Program-made: the position numbers and the translations under genes
Source: Haloarcula rara
GTDB lineage: Archaea > Halobacteriota > Halobacteria > Halobacteriales > Haloarculaceae
Length of the DNA stretch: 64,000 nucleotides
Reading direction: 5' to 3'
Assembly: GCF_029338235.1 (NCBI RefSeq)
Contig: NZ_CP119785.1
Coordinates: 372,001 to 436,000 of the forward strand
Shown here: in pieces, positions 15,713 through 24,146 of the stretch
Layout of the letters: each line of letters starts with the position of its first letter
Position numbering within the stretch: the stretch's first letter is position 1
The notes under the pieces: model-generated
What the model saw: only the letters and a program-made list of their open reading frames with translations
The model's database searches: none
Told to the model about the DNA's origin: nothing

Positions 15713-16966
15713 TTACCGCAGTATCTCGGCAGCCACACGCCCACTTTCCAGCGCGCCCTGAATCGACGACCAGCGGGTGTAATCCCCGGCCAGCGCGACC
15801 GGTCCCTCGGGGGCGTCGGGCGCGGGCAGCGACTCGCGGAAGCCGGGCGGCTGGGCGAACTGCGCCAGCGGGACCCGGTCGGTCCGCAGGAGTTCCAGCG
15901 CGTCGAACCCGGCCGACGGATACCACGAGGTCAGCGCGTTGTAGACGTCGGCGGCCAGGTCCTCGTCGTCGGCGGCTTGCTCCCCGAGGAACGTCGCGCT
16001 GTACAGCTCCATCCCCTCGGGGGCGTACTCGGGAGCGACCGTCGACAGCGGCGCGACGGTGTTGGGCCGGTCGTCGGCCGCGTTGAGCACGATGCGTTTG
16101 CCCATGCTGGGGGCCTTGCTCGTCGGCAGAGCGAAATACTGCGTGACACAGCCGAGTGTCTCCGTCGGAATCGTATCGACACCGGTCAGCTCTGCTGCTG
16201 TCCGGGGGCCAGTGGCGACGACGCAGGCATCGGCCTCGAGGGTCTCCGAGGCCGTCTCGACGGTTACCGCGTCCTCGGACGCGTCGACGGCCTCGACAGT
16301 CGCCTCCGTCTCGATGGTCGCGCCTGCTGCGGTCGCCCGGTCGGCGAGTTGCTCGGGCATGGCCTGCATGCCGTCGGCCGGGACGAATATCTCGCCCTCG
16401 GAGAGCATCTTGTAGGTGTACTCGAAGATGGCGCTGTCGGTGCCCAGCGACCGATCGAGCGTGATACCGCCGTAGAACGGGGCGGCAAAGCGCTCAACGA
16501 ACCGCTTCGAGAACCCCCGCCGCGCCAGGTACTCGGCGATTGGCTCGCCGCCGCCGTCGAGCAGCGTCTCCGGGTCTTTGGCGGCGAGGTCGCGCTGCAG
16601 TTTGAACACGCGCAGCTTATCGGCCGTCCGGACGTCGCGGTTGAAGATGGTCTGGGGGGCCGCCGTCGGATTGCGAAGCGGGTCCGACAGCACCGAGCGG
16701 TGGTTCGGCCGAGCGATGGTCGCGCCGGGCGTGAACGGCCGCGGCGAGAGGGCCTCGACGTCGAGTTCACGCTTGACTGCTGGGTAGGCCGAGAACAGCA
16801 CCTGGAACCCCCGGTCGAAGGTGTAGCCGTCCTCGTGGGCCGTCCGGACGCGGCCGCCGACGCCGTCGCTCGCTTCCAATAGCGTCACGTCCTGTCCCGA
16901 CTCGGCGAGATGGCGAGCCGCGACCAGTCCGGCGAGGCCACCACCGACGACAACGGCGTCTGTCAT
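15713..16966 (-). CDS. FAD-dependent amine oxidase / phytoene desaturase-like protein
   Basis: A protein of 417 aa. The N terminus has the dinucleotide-binding motif VVVGGGLAGLVAARHL followed by LLEASDGVGGRVRT, the diagnostic GG motif of amine-oxidase/protoporphyrinogen-oxidase/phytoene-desaturase flavoproteins. The C terminus has the second FAD contact region (EGPVALAGDYTRWSSIQGAL). A central substrate domain contains RRGFSKRFVERFAAPFYGGI. Haloarchaeal members of this group are commonly linked to carotenoid or redox metabolism, but no carotenoid genes are adjacent, so the substrate is open. It is divergent from the threonine-synthase-like gene, with 82 bp between starts. Confidence 0.8.
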   Translation of the reverse strand: MTDAVVVGGGLAGLVAARHLAESGQDVTLLEASDGVGGRVRTAHEDGYTFDRGFQVLFSAYPAVKRELDVEALSPRPFTPGATIARPNHRSVLSDPLRNPTAAPQTIFNRDVRTADKLRVFKLQRDLAAKDPETLLDGGGEPIAEYLARRGFSKRFVERFAAPFYGGITLDRSLGTDSAIFEYTYKMLSEGEIFVPADGMQAMPEQLADRATAAGATIETEATVEAVDASEDAVTVETASETLEADACVVATGPRTAAELTGVDTIPTETLGCVTQYFALPTSKAPSMGKRIVLNAADDRPNTVAPLSTVAPEYAPEGMELYSATFLGEQAADDEDLAADVYNALTSWYPSAGFDALELLRTDRVPLAQFAQPPGFRESLPAPDAPEGPVALAGDYTRWSSIQGALESGRVAAEILR

Positions 16967-17048
16967 GGCCGTCCGTTCGGACGCGGGCTAAAAGAGCGTG
17001 CTGGAGTGGACCGGACGACACTTGGGGGCGGCGTCCCGAGACCCGTGT

Positions 17049-18173
17049 ATGCAGACGACAGCGGCAGTCCGTGGTCTCTCCTGTACGGCGTGTGGCGAGT
17101 CGGCCGAACTCTCGGCGCGGCGCTGTCCCGACTGCGGGGGCGTCCTGGTCGTCGACTTCGACGCCGATCGAATCGACTCGGCCGCCGACGTCCACCCATT
17201 TCCGACCGGGTCGACCGTCTCCATCGACGAGGGGGCCACACCCCTCGTGGCCGTTCCCGAACTGGCCGACGAACTCGGTGTCGACAGCGTCGCAATCAAA
17301 GACGAGGGCCGGAATCCGACGGGGTCGCTCGCCGACCGGAAGGTCGCCCTGGCCGTCACGGCCGCCGCCCAGGCGGGTGCCGACCGCGTCGGGACTCCCT
17401 CGACCGGCAACGGCGCCCAGTCGGCGGCGGCCTACGCCGCCCGCGCCGGCATCGACTCGAAGGGCGTCGTCCCGACCCGTTGTCCGTTCCTCAACAAGGC
17501 GATGGTGAACGTCCACGGCGGCGATATGTACGTCGTCGAGGGCCGTTACGAGGACGCCGTCGACGCGTTTGGCGAGGGAGACGAGCCGCTCACTCCCGTC
17601 GCGCCGGGCCATCCGTTCCGCATCGCCGGTGGGACGGCCCTGGCCCTGGAGCTGGTCGCCGACCGCGAGGCCGCCCCCGACGCTGTCGTCCACCCGACAG
17701 GCCACGGGGAGACCGTCGTGGGGCTCCAGCGCGGGTTCGCGCTCGCGGTGGACGCCGGCGTCGCCGACGCCGTCCCGCGAATCTACGCTGCCCAGCCCGA
17801 CGCCTGTGCACCCATCGCAGCGGCAGTCACCGACGGTGCGGCAGAACCGGTGCCGGTCGAGCATCCCGACACCATCGTCGGCCCGCTTGAAGTGCCAGAC
17901 CCCGTCACCGGGGCCGCCGCTATCGACGCCATCGACGCGAGCGGCGGCGACGGCGTCGCGGTCGATGACAAGGAAATTCTCCAGGCGGCCGTCGACGGCT
18001 GCGAGATGGGGCCCGAAATCGGGGCCACCGGCGGCACCGCCGTCGCCGGCGTGCGAGCGCTGGCCGACCGAGGGGTCTTCGACGCGACCGACGAGGTCGT
18101 CCTCGTCAACCCCGTCGCCGGCAGCAAGGAGGCAGACCTCCTTCGCTCCCATCTGATGAGCCAGGGGATGTGA
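17049..18173 (+). CDS. Threonine-synthase-like PLP-fold protein lacking the PLP lysine
   Basis: A protein of 374 aa. An N-terminal zinc-ribbon (Cys12, Cys15, Cys26, Cys29) and the fold-type II tryptophan-synthase-beta-like domain match archaeal threonine synthases. The active-site motif that should read NPTGSFKDR reads NPTGSLADR (Ala95 for the Schiff-base Lys), and the phosphate loop is HPTGHGET rather than VPxGNGGN. The DNA is unambiguous around 17311-17345. It may be a regulatory or scaffold pseudoenzyme, or use a displaced lysine (Lys98). The start is ATG 17049; the extra residues from 16998 precede the zinc ribbon and look non-coding. The next gene, a DnaJ-domain protein, is convergent. 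Confidence 0.75.
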   Translation: MQTTAAVRGLSCTACGESAELSARRCPDCGGVLVVDFDADRIDSAADVHPFPTGSTVSIDEGATPLVAVPELADELGVDSVAIKDEGRNPTGSLADRKVALAVTAAAQAGADRVGTPSTGNGAQSAAAYAARAGIDSKGVVPTRCPFLNKAMVNVHGGDMYVVEGRYEDAVDAFGEGDEPLTPVAPGHPFRIAGGTALALELVADREAAPDAVVHPTGHGETVVGLQRGFALAVDAGVADAVPRIYAAQPDACAPIAAAVTDGAAEPVPVEHPDTIVGPLEVPDPVTGAAAIDAIDASGGDGVAVDDKEILQAAVDGCEMGPEIGATGGTAVAGVRALADRGVFDATDEVVLVNPVAGSKEADLLRSHLMSQGM

Positions 18174-18185
18174 GCGAGTCCGTCC

Positions 18186-18797
18186 CTAGCTCGCGTGCTG
18201 TTTCGCGAGCGTGTAGGCCTCCCGCACGCGCTTGAACTCCTCTTCGTCGCCGCCGTGGTCCGGGTGGACCTGCTTCACCCGGGCCCGATAGGCGGACTTC
18301 ACCTCGTCGACGGAGGCCGTCTCTCGCAGTCCCAGCTCGGCGAATGCCTGCCGGGTGGGGTCGACAGGTGACTGTGGCCCGGGTCCGGGCTCGGGCCCGA
18401 CGGAGACGTCTGGCGTCTCGAAGGGGAGACGCTTGCCAAGTGCGGCGCCCGGCATCTCGTGTTCGACCAGCACCGGAACGGTCGGCGAGCGCTCGAGACG
18501 GTAGAACGCCCTGGCGTCGAAAGTGATGGCGACGTCGCGGGTGGGGAGATAGAAGGCGACCTCCCCGCCGGCCAGCGGGTGGTTCTCGGCGAACTGCTCG
18601 TCGATGGCCGTCAGGTACTCGCGAATCTCGGCCCGACGGCGCTCCTCGCCGCCCTCTCGAACCCCCCGGACCTGCCGCTTCGCGGGGAAGAGTTTCCCGG
18701 CGACGACAAACAGCGCGGCGACGACGAGACTCCCGGCTACCCCCAGAAGTAGTCCGAACACCAGCCACGCGGGGAGGCCGCCCGGGTCTGCCTGCAC
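18186..18797 (-). CDS. Membrane-anchored DnaJ-domain protein
   Basis: A protein of 203 aa. One membrane helix is at about 10-35 (WLVFGLLLGVAGSLVVAALF). A middle domain of about 90 residues (EVAFYLPTRDVAITFDARAF) is of unknown type. A C-terminal J domain of about 55 residues ends the protein, with the essential HPD motif in VKQVHPDHGGDEEEF. It should stimulate DnaK ATPase at the membrane. The order (J domain last) is that of type III J proteins such as DjlA-like factors. The start is a GTG at 18797 (VQADPGGLP). It is convergent with the threonine-synthase-like gene, 12 bp apart. Confidence 0.75.
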   Translation of the reverse strand: MQADPGGLPAWLVFGLLLGVAGSLVVAALFVVAGKLFPAKRQVRGVREGGEERRRAEIREYLTAIDEQFAENHPLAGGEVAFYLPTRDVAITFDARAFYRLERSPTVPVLVEHEMPGAALGKRLPFETPDVSVGPEPGPGPQSPVDPTRQAFAELGLRETASVDEVKSAYRARVKQVHPDHGGDEEEFKRVREAYTLAKQHAS

Positions 18798-18858
18798 GGT
18801 CTCGCGTTAGGTCCCGACGCCTAAGAAATGTCCGCTTTCACCGTGTCGTAGCGCTGGC

Positions 18859-19618
18859 TCACCCGATGTAGCGCAGGTCCTCGTCGGCCGGCGACGGAGC
18901 CGACTGCTCTTCCATCTGCTGTATCTTCCGCACGACCTCCTCCATCTCGTCGGCGCGCTCTTCGAGCGGGTCGAAGGGCACCTCGAACCCGACGACGTCC
19001 TGGAGAATCTCCAGGACCGCCTGCGCGCTCTTGGGGTCGACCAGATAGCCCGACGTCTCGCCCATCAGACAGGCGGCGGGGCGGTCCCGTCGCTCGCTCA
19101 GTCCCAGCAGGAGGCCGGAGACGCCGACGATGCCGCCGGCGGGTTCGTCCTCCCGGAACTCGACGCCGGCATCCTCCAGGCGGTCGCCGAAGTCGTCGGT
19201 CGTCGACGCGCCGAGCACGTCGTACTCCTCGATCAGTTCGCCTGTCGGGACCCCGCCCAGCGCGTACACTTCCTCGACGCCGAACGCCTCACCGATATCG
19301 AGAAAGGTCGACGTGAGGCCGTAGTGGCCCTCGTTGTCCTGGGCCTGGTGGTCGCCGGTGAGCACGAGCATGTCCTGCCCGTCCTCGGGAGTGACCGCGT
19401 GAAACTCGGCACAGGCAAGCTGGGTGCGTCCGTCCTCGACACTGACCTGTGGCGGGAAATGCGTCGAATAGACCCGCCGGACGAGCTCGCTGTCGAGTTC
19501 TTCGAGCAGGTGCTCGGCGGCGAGTTTGCCGACGTGGCCCACGCCGGGCAGCCCCCTCGACGAGCACCGGCTCGTCGAGCTCCGGGTCGGCGATATCGTC
19601 GATATCGAATTCGTCCAT
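18859..19618 (-). pseudogene. PAC2-family (proteasome assembly chaperone-like) protein, single frameshift
   Basis: PAC2 proteins are archaeal relatives of eukaryotic proteasome-assembly chaperones. From ATG 19618 the frame reads MDEFDIDDIADPELDEPV-LVEG and then goes out of frame. The correct continuation (L-P-G-V-G-H-V-G-K-L-A-A-E) is in another frame and runs to the stop at 18859 with typical motifs (LTGDHQAQDNEGHYGL, VYALGGVPTG, LMGETSGYLVDP). Removing one C from the five-C run at 19552-19556 restores a protein of about 252 aa. The position after nop10 is the conserved archaeal arrangement, which supports an intact gene and a sequencing insertion. The C-terminal 40 residues form a coiled coil (PLEERADEMEEVVRKIQQM). 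Confidence 0.75.
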
Positions 19619-19623
19619 ACCCC

Positions 19624-19807
19624 CTACTGCCGGCGTCGGCGCTTAAGTGAACGTCGATACTCGCCGTGGGGGTCCGCCGGGTCGAAGGGGGCCGGGGCGC
19701 TGTTTACGGCCTCGGCGCCCGCAGTCGGGACAGGTCAGAGAAAGGGTGTACACCGGGCAGTCGTGTTCGGCCCGCCAGGCCGAACACACCCGGATGTCCG
19801 ACTTCAT
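19624..19807 (-). pseudogene. nop10: Nop10, H/ACA RNP protein, single frameshift
   Basis: Nop10 binds Cbf5 and the kink region of H/ACA guide RNAs during pseudouridylation of rRNA. From ATG 19807 the sequence begins [20 protein letters not shown] and continues to TCPDCG, the canonical zinc-ribbon N terminus. The frame then shifts, and the canonical second half (G-A-E-A-V-N-S-A-P-A-P-F-D-P-A-D-P-H-G then E-Y-R-R) is found one frame over, ending at 19624. One surplus C in the run 19718-19720 accounts for it; the corrected protein has 60 aa. The ATG overlaps the aIF2-alpha stop (ATGA), and PAC2 starts 5 bp beyond. Nop10 should be essential, so a sequencing error is the likely cause. Confidence 0.85.
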
Positions 19808-20604
19808 TCGTCGTCTTCGGTTCTCTCGCGGTGGAACTCGGCGCTACCGCCCTCGGCCTCGACGACCGAGCGGGCGCGGGCGGCGCTCTCCTCGAGCTGG
19901 CCCTCGGCGGTCTTGTAGTCGGGCGCCTGCACCTGGATGCGGTACTCGGGCGAGCCGACGTAGGTGACCTCGAGTTCGATTTCCTCGGGCACCTCACCGT
20001 TGCCCTCGGCGGCCTCGAGCGCGTCCTTGATGACGTCGACGCCCGCGCTGTCCGGGCAGGTCAGGTCGACGTAGCCCGTGACGTTGACGTAGGGCACCGA
20101 GACGTTCGAGCGGGCCGTCTCGACGAGAGACTCGATGTCCTCGTCGTCGAGGTCGGTGTCTTCGAGGGTCGACTCACCGTGGATGGCGGCGGCCTCGAAG
20201 CCGTCGTACAGTGAGCCAAACTCACTGAGCAGGGCGTTGGCGATGGCGCTGTATTCCTCGTCGGCGATATTCTCGCCGAAGGCCAGCTCCATCCAGTTGT
20301 CGGCCTTCTGCTCGTTTTTCCACTCCTGTATCTTCTCCTTGCGCTGGTGGTCGTTGACGTCCTTGATGGAGAGGTCAATCTGCTGGGCGTCCTCGTCCAC
20401 GTCGAGCACCTTGGCGACGACCGTCTGCCCGGTGTTGACGTGGTCGCGGACGTTCTTTATCCAGCCACTCGCGACCTCGGAGATGTGACAGAGGCCACGC
20501 TTGCCCTCGTACTCCTCGAGGTCGACGAAGACACCGAAGTCCTCGATCTCGTCGACCTTGCCGACGACGAGTTCGCCCGGTTCTGGCCAGCCGCTGTATT
20601 TCAT
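19804..20604 (-). CDS. eif2a: Translation initiation factor aIF2 subunit alpha
   Basis: A protein of 266 aa. It has an N-terminal S1/OB domain ([24 protein letters not shown], residues about 11-85), a helical middle domain ([17 protein letters not shown] to about 175) and a C-terminal alpha/beta domain that contacts the gamma subunit ([17 protein letters not shown] to the end). With the beta and gamma subunits it brings initiator Met-tRNA to the small ribosomal subunit; an initiator tRNA gene lies 5 kb away at 25468. It is third gene of the operon L44e-S27e-aIF2alpha-Nop10-PAC2, starting 1 bp after the S27e stop. Its length is normal and its start at ATG 20604 is secure. Confidence 0.95.
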   Translation of the reverse strand: MKYSGWPEPGELVVGKVDEIEDFGVFVDLEEYEGKRGLCHISEVASGWIKNVRDHVNTGQTVVAKVLDVDEDAQQIDLSIKDVNDHQRKEKIQEWKNEQKADNWMELAFGENIADEEYSAIANALLSEFGSLYDGFEAAAIHGESTLEDTDLDDEDIESLVETARSNVSVPYVNVTGYVDLTCPDSAGVDVIKDALEAAEGNGEVPEEIELEVTYVGSPEYRIQVQAPDYKTAEGQLEESAARARSVVEAEGGSAEFHRERTEDDE

Positions 20605-20605
20605 G

Positions 20606-20779
20606 TTACCGTGCCTCGGCGACGTCGGTCACTTCGCCTTCGATGGTGGCCTTTCCACCGGTCGGGGTGGCGAGCGTGTGGCCACAGACGGCACACGCGA
20701 CCTCGCTTGCGGCCTTCTCGAAGAGCGTCTGTTCGTTCTCGCAATCCGGACAGGCGACGGTGACGAAACTACCTGCCAT
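20606..20779 (-). CDS. rps27e: 30S ribosomal protein S27e
   Basis: A protein of 57 aa with four cysteines in two C-x2-C pairs (ACPDCEN near residue 10 and ACAVCGHT near residue 29) forming the zinc ribbon of S27e, a component of the small subunit. The start is ATG 20779 ([17 protein letters not shown]). An open frame to 20815 would overlap the L44e gene. Genes on both sides are one to two bases away, as expected for this conserved operon. Confidence 0.95.
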   Translation of the reverse strand: MAGSFVTVACPDCENEQTLFEKAASEVACAVCGHTLATPTGGKATIEGEVTDVAEAR

Positions 20780-20781
20780 GG

Positions 20782-21066
20782 TTACTCCTGGAACTCCAGT
20801 CGACCGGCGCGCCATCCCTCTCGGAGGTGGGCCTTCCCACAGTCCGAGCAGATGTACTTCAGGTCGGTCTTCTTCGTGGGCTTGTCCCCACCGGGGACCT
20901 TCGAGAACTTACCTTTGTTCCCGATACCGGACCCGCGCCGCTTTCGCTGGCGGTCGTTGACCTTCTTCATACCGGACGAGCGGCCCGAGCGGACCTTCTC
21001 GACCTCGTGTTCGTTGTGCTCGTTACAGTGCGGACAGTACGTGTTGAAACGTCGCGGCATCTCCAT
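20782..21066 (-). CDS. rpl44e: 50S ribosomal protein L44e
   Basis: A protein of 94 aa ([17 protein letters not shown]). Two C-x2-C pairs, YCPHCN near residue 11 and ICSDCGK near residue 72, bind zinc, and the basic middle ([20 protein letters not shown]) contacts rRNA near the tRNA E site. It is the first gene of the translation operon that continues through PAC2. The start is either ATG 21066 or, two codons later, 21060. The sequence TTTTAAG about 40 bp upstream on the minus strand (plus-strand 21102-21108) is a candidate TATA box. Confidence 0.95.
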   Translation of the reverse strand: MEMPRRFNTYCPHCNEHNEHEVEKVRSGRSSGMKKVNDRQRKRRGSGIGNKGKFSKVPGGDKPTKKTDLKYICSDCGKAHLREGWRAGRLEFQE

Positions 21067-21399
21067 AGATATCGACCTTACAGGTCGGTTTGGCATGACC
21101 GCTTAAAACCCCGACGGTTCGAGTTCCCCGCCGAGTGCCCGGTCGCGCTCCTGCGATACGTGACCCGTCTCTCGGCCGAGTACACAGCAGTGGCTCAGAG
21201 GTGTTAGAGAGACGGGATAGGTCAGTCAGCGGTGACCCAGGTGTTGGACACGTGGGCTGAAAGGTGCTGTCAGACCGTGCCGTCTACGTACTTCTCTCGC
21301 CCCGCGACGTAAAGCCCCTCCGGTCGGCGCGGCGCCCGGAAGCCGACGGCCAGGGGCTCCTTCGAAGTGAATAAGTACGCCGTTTGCCAACTGTGGGGT
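21067..21399. other. 333-bp divergent spacer
   Basis: A spacer between the rpl44e operon and the HAH_0734-type gene. It holds a probable TATA element for rpl44e (CTTAAAACC, 21102-21110) and, at 21368-21375, AATAAG-like sequence about 28 bp before the ATG at 21400, suggesting a leaderless transcript. On the minus strand 21270-21360 stays open with GC-rich third positions (K-E-P-L-A-V-G-F-R...Y-V-D-G-T-V, stop at 21270) but no start codon of its own; it may be a gene remnant. Confidence 0.4.
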
Positions 21400-21660
21400 A
21401 TGAAGAAGCTCATCATCCGCGGCGACCCCGGCCTCCGGAAGGGCGGCCGCATCGAGTACGACGGCGAGGAGTACGAGGTCTTTGCGGTCGCTCGGCAGGG
21501 CGACTGGCACGGCCCCGACCGGGTCCAGCTGTGGTGTACTATCGGTAGCGAGGACGAGCAGGAGACCTTCTCGAAACAGGACTACATCCCGATGCATCTC
21601 GAGACCGACAACGTCGACGCCGAGGCCGTCACCGTCCTGCGCGAGCGAGCCGAGGCCTGA
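21400..21660 (+). CDS. HAH_0734-family small protein
   Basis: A protein of 86 aa starting MKKLIIRGDPGLRKGGRIEY. The sequence is beta-rich with a compact core (DGEEYEVFAVARQGDWHGPD, then VQLWCTIGSEDEQE), matching the haloarchaea-specific family named after Haloarcula hispanica HAH_0734. The function is unknown. ATG 21400 is used because an AT-rich TATA-like stretch sits about 28 bp before it; the frame to 21367 includes that element. The gene is alone, convergent with the DUF2298 gene. Confidence 0.7.
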   Translation: MKKLIIRGDPGLRKGGRIEYDGEEYEVFAVARQGDWHGPDRVQLWCTIGSEDEQETFSKQDYIPMHLETDNVDAEAVTVLRERAEA

Positions 21661-21719
21661 CGTTCTGTCGCCGCAGTGGAGCCGACGATTCTACCAGTGC
21701 AGTCTGGTTGACGTGGGAG

Positions 21720-24050
21720 CTACGATTCTGCTAACGCAGTCTGGTTGACGCGGTAGATGACGACCTCGCCAGAGCGGTGGACTTCCGTCACGCCCTCCAG
21801 TCTGTTGACCGTGATGGCGCCGTAGCGGGCGCGTTCGGCCGGCCCGTTGTAGACGTACTCGACGGCGTATTTCTGGAGCAGCTCGCGCTGTCGGTCGGGA
21901 TCGCCCCGATAGATAGCGCCGACGTCGTCGACACGGGCGTTGTAGACACTGGCGTTGCGGTACTGTATCTCGTGGTTCCAGCCGGCAACCGTCGGAATCC
22001 CGGTCAGGCTCGACGGGGCGCTTGCGCCTTTCCCGTCCTCGGGTTCCCAGTAGTAGCCGGACGGGGCCGCAGTGACGATGGTCGGACGGCCGTCTATCTC
22101 GCGGTCCAGCCAGCGGATGGCTTCGGCCTCACCCGGATGGGAGTCATTGAGATACGCCCGCCCGTCGAGGGTGGGCTCGTCGGCGCGGCCGACGTGGTTC
22201 GGCAGCGCGATGGCGGCGTACACCGACGTCGAACAGATGAGGACGACGACGAACACCGTCGTCCCGTTTCTGACGAGCTCTCGGGTCGTCTCGCTGTCCG
22301 GGCGCCAGCGCGTCAGCAACCACGCGAGTATCGGCCCGACCGCAGCGGCCCACAGCACCCACACCTGCATATACGTCTTGAACACCGTGTTCATCCGCCC
22401 GACGTTCTCCTTGATGAAGACGAACTCCACGAGGATGACCAGCCCGGCGCCGGCGACCAGCAACACCGTCTCGAAGCCGACCGAGCGCTCGCCGCCGTCG
22501 GCCAGCGCCGGCAGCGGGCCCTCGGTCGACTGGCCGGTCGGCGACCGGGCGAACAGCCACGCGCCGACGAGCAGTGGGAGGACGAGCCCGATAGCGGCCA
22601 GGTCGATGAGCGCGCCGACCGCGACCGTCGCGAGAAAGCCGAGCCCGACGTACCGGGTCTGTCTGGTGTCGAGCGACCGGCCGACCTGGGCGTACAGATA
22701 CAGGGCAAACGGTGCGACGAAGAGTCCGTGAATGCCTATCAGCTCCGCGATGGAGCTGCGGTCGGGGAGATACGTCACTTCGCGGCCGCTGCCGACCCCA
22801 AACCAGAAGGGAAGCGACCAGAGCAGGCCCAGTCCGACCACGCCCACGGCGACGGCGACTGCGAGGCCGATGCGAGACCCCTCACCGGCCGCCCCCTTCC
22901 GGGGGATTGGGTCACGGAGCGCGGCCGGTAGGAGCGACCGCGGGCTGGCCGGCGCCATGGCGACGGTCACCATCGCGAGCCCGGCGATAGAGGGGAACGA
23001 CCAGGTGTTCGTCACTGCCATCAGTCCGGCGACCGCCGGCAGCGCCCCGAAGAGGAGCGCCAGGCGGCGTCGGCGCTCCTCGGCAGGCGTCTGGTAGTAG
23101 CTGAAACACAGCGCCGCCGCCAGGACGAGAAAGCCCGTGCTCATCATGTGGGCGTGGAGGTCGCCGTTGAGCCAGGCAAAGAGCGGGAACTCGTTGACGC
23201 TGTACCCTCGCGCGGGCGTGTACGTGGCGAAGTCTGCGGGGTCGTCTTTGATCACGCGACTGGCGTCCCAGAAGTAGAACTCGTCGGGCCCGTTCGCGAG
23301 GCCGCTCAGTTCGTAGCCGACAGCGCCGGCCAGCGCGCTGGCGACGCCGTCGGGCAGCAGCCAGAGCAGCCCGCGGGCCGGCGTGGTGAGGTTGGACGCG
23401 ATGCCGACAAAAAACGCCGAGAGGCCGGCGGCGAGACGGCGAGGGACGTCCCGGGCGGCGGCGACGGCTCCCGCCAGCCCGTAGACGCCCGTCACCAGCG
23501 TCGCGTAGAAGCCGGCCAGCGCGAGGTTGTAGGCGTACTGCCCGGCCGTCCCCGTCAGCGTGGTGAGAATCGCCGTCAACAAGTGGCCGCCGTAGTAGTA
23601 GGCGACGGGTTCGCCGGCGAACCACATGTCCTCCGGTGGGAGGGTGTCGGCCCGAAGCAGCGACTGGACCAGCCCGAAATCGAGGAACTTCTCGCCGGCC
23701 AGCGGCGAGATGGCCGGGTCGAGCGCGCGAATCCAGACGACGAACAGAAAGGCGACGGTGAAGACGGCGGCGACCTCGCCAAAGGAACGGAGGTCGACCG
23801 GCTCACGGCGAGAGGCGACCGCGACGGCGCCGGCGACGAGGGCCACCACGCCGAGCCAGATGCCGGCCGTTATCGAGACGCGACCGAGGAAATACGTGGA
23901 CAGCCAGAGCACCACCAGTGCGACCGGCAATCCGAACGCGATGCCACGTTCGGCAAAGCGGGGGAACAGCACCGAGGCGATGGTCGCCCCGACATAGGTC
24001 AACAGGAGATAGAGAGCGAGCCAGATGACAACGAGACCGTACTCCATCAA
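21720..24050 (-). CDS. DUF2298 (Chlor_Arch_YYY) large membrane protein
   Basis: A protein of 776 aa with about 14-16 membrane helices. The eponymous tyrosine triplet is present in EPVAYYYGGHLL near residue 150, and the conserved DLHAHMMS near residue 300 completes the DUF2298 pattern. These proteins resemble GT-C glycosyltransferases in topology and may move sugars from lipid carriers, though no activity is proven. The C-terminal 140 residues (GRAYLNDSHPGEAEAIRWLD onward) form an extracytoplasmic domain, similar to those after the GT-C membrane core. It is divergent from a GT2-GtrA pair, with 96 bp between starts, which supports a role in polysaccharide or glycoprotein assembly. Confidence 0.85.
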   Translation of the reverse strand: MMEYGLVVIWLALYLLLTYVGATIASVLFPRFAERGIAFGLPVALVVLWLSTYFLGRVSITAGIWLGVVALVAGAVAVASRREPVDLRSFGEVAAVFTVAFLFVVWIRALDPAISPLAGEKFLDFGLVQSLLRADTLPPEDMWFAGEPVAYYYGGHLLTAILTTLTGTAGQYAYNLALAGFYATLVTGVYGLAGAVAAARDVPRRLAAGLSAFFVGIASNLTTPARGLLWLLPDGVASALAGAVGYELSGLANGPDEFYFWDASRVIKDDPADFATYTPARGYSVNEFPLFAWLNGDLHAHMMSTGFLVLAAALCFSYYQTPAEERRRRLALLFGALPAVAGLMAVTNTWSFPSIAGLAMVTVAMAPASPRSLLPAALRDPIPRKGAAGEGSRIGLAVAVAVGVVGLGLLWSLPFWFGVGSGREVTYLPDRSSIAELIGIHGLFVAPFALYLYAQVGRSLDTRQTRYVGLGFLATVAVGALIDLAAIGLVLPLLVGAWLFARSPTGQSTEGPLPALADGGERSVGFETVLLVAGAGLVILVEFVFIKENVGRMNTVFKTYMQVWVLWAAAVGPILAWLLTRWRPDSETTRELVRNGTTVFVVVLICSTSVYAAIALPNHVGRADEPTLDGRAYLNDSHPGEAEAIRWLDREIDGRPTIVTAAPSGYYWEPEDGKGASAPSSLTGIPTVAGWNHEIQYRNASVYNARVDDVGAIYRGDPDRQRELLQKYAVEYVYNGPAERARYGAITVNRLEGVTEVHRSGEVVIYRVNQTALAES

Positions 24051-24146
24051 CGGAACAGAGTTGGGGGAACCCCTATACGTTTTTTGTTTTATTCGGCCAG
24101 AGCCCGACCGAACGGTTTTTACTCACAGACCGTACAGGGTGATACT
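24051..24146. promoter_or_regulatory. Divergent promoter between DUF2298 and GT2 genes
   Basis: An AT-rich spacer in GC-rich surroundings. GTTTTTTGTTTTATTC near 24079-24094 and AACGGTTTTTACTC near 24111-24124 are candidate TATA/BRE regions, the latter about 28 bp before the GT2 ATG at 24147. Assignment rests on composition and spacing. Confidence 0.4.

Noticed and set aside
21270..21452. Possible small minus-strand gene ending KYVDGTV
   Set aside because: The only start codon lies inside the opposite-strand HAH_0734-type gene, and the readable part has no start of its own; kept only as a possible remnant in the spacer note.
23148..24146. In-frame extension of the GT2 gene by 333 codons
   Set aside because: This region is antisense to the DUF2298 gene, is Arg/Gly-rich, and the family starts at MSTTVGVVIPAF (24147).
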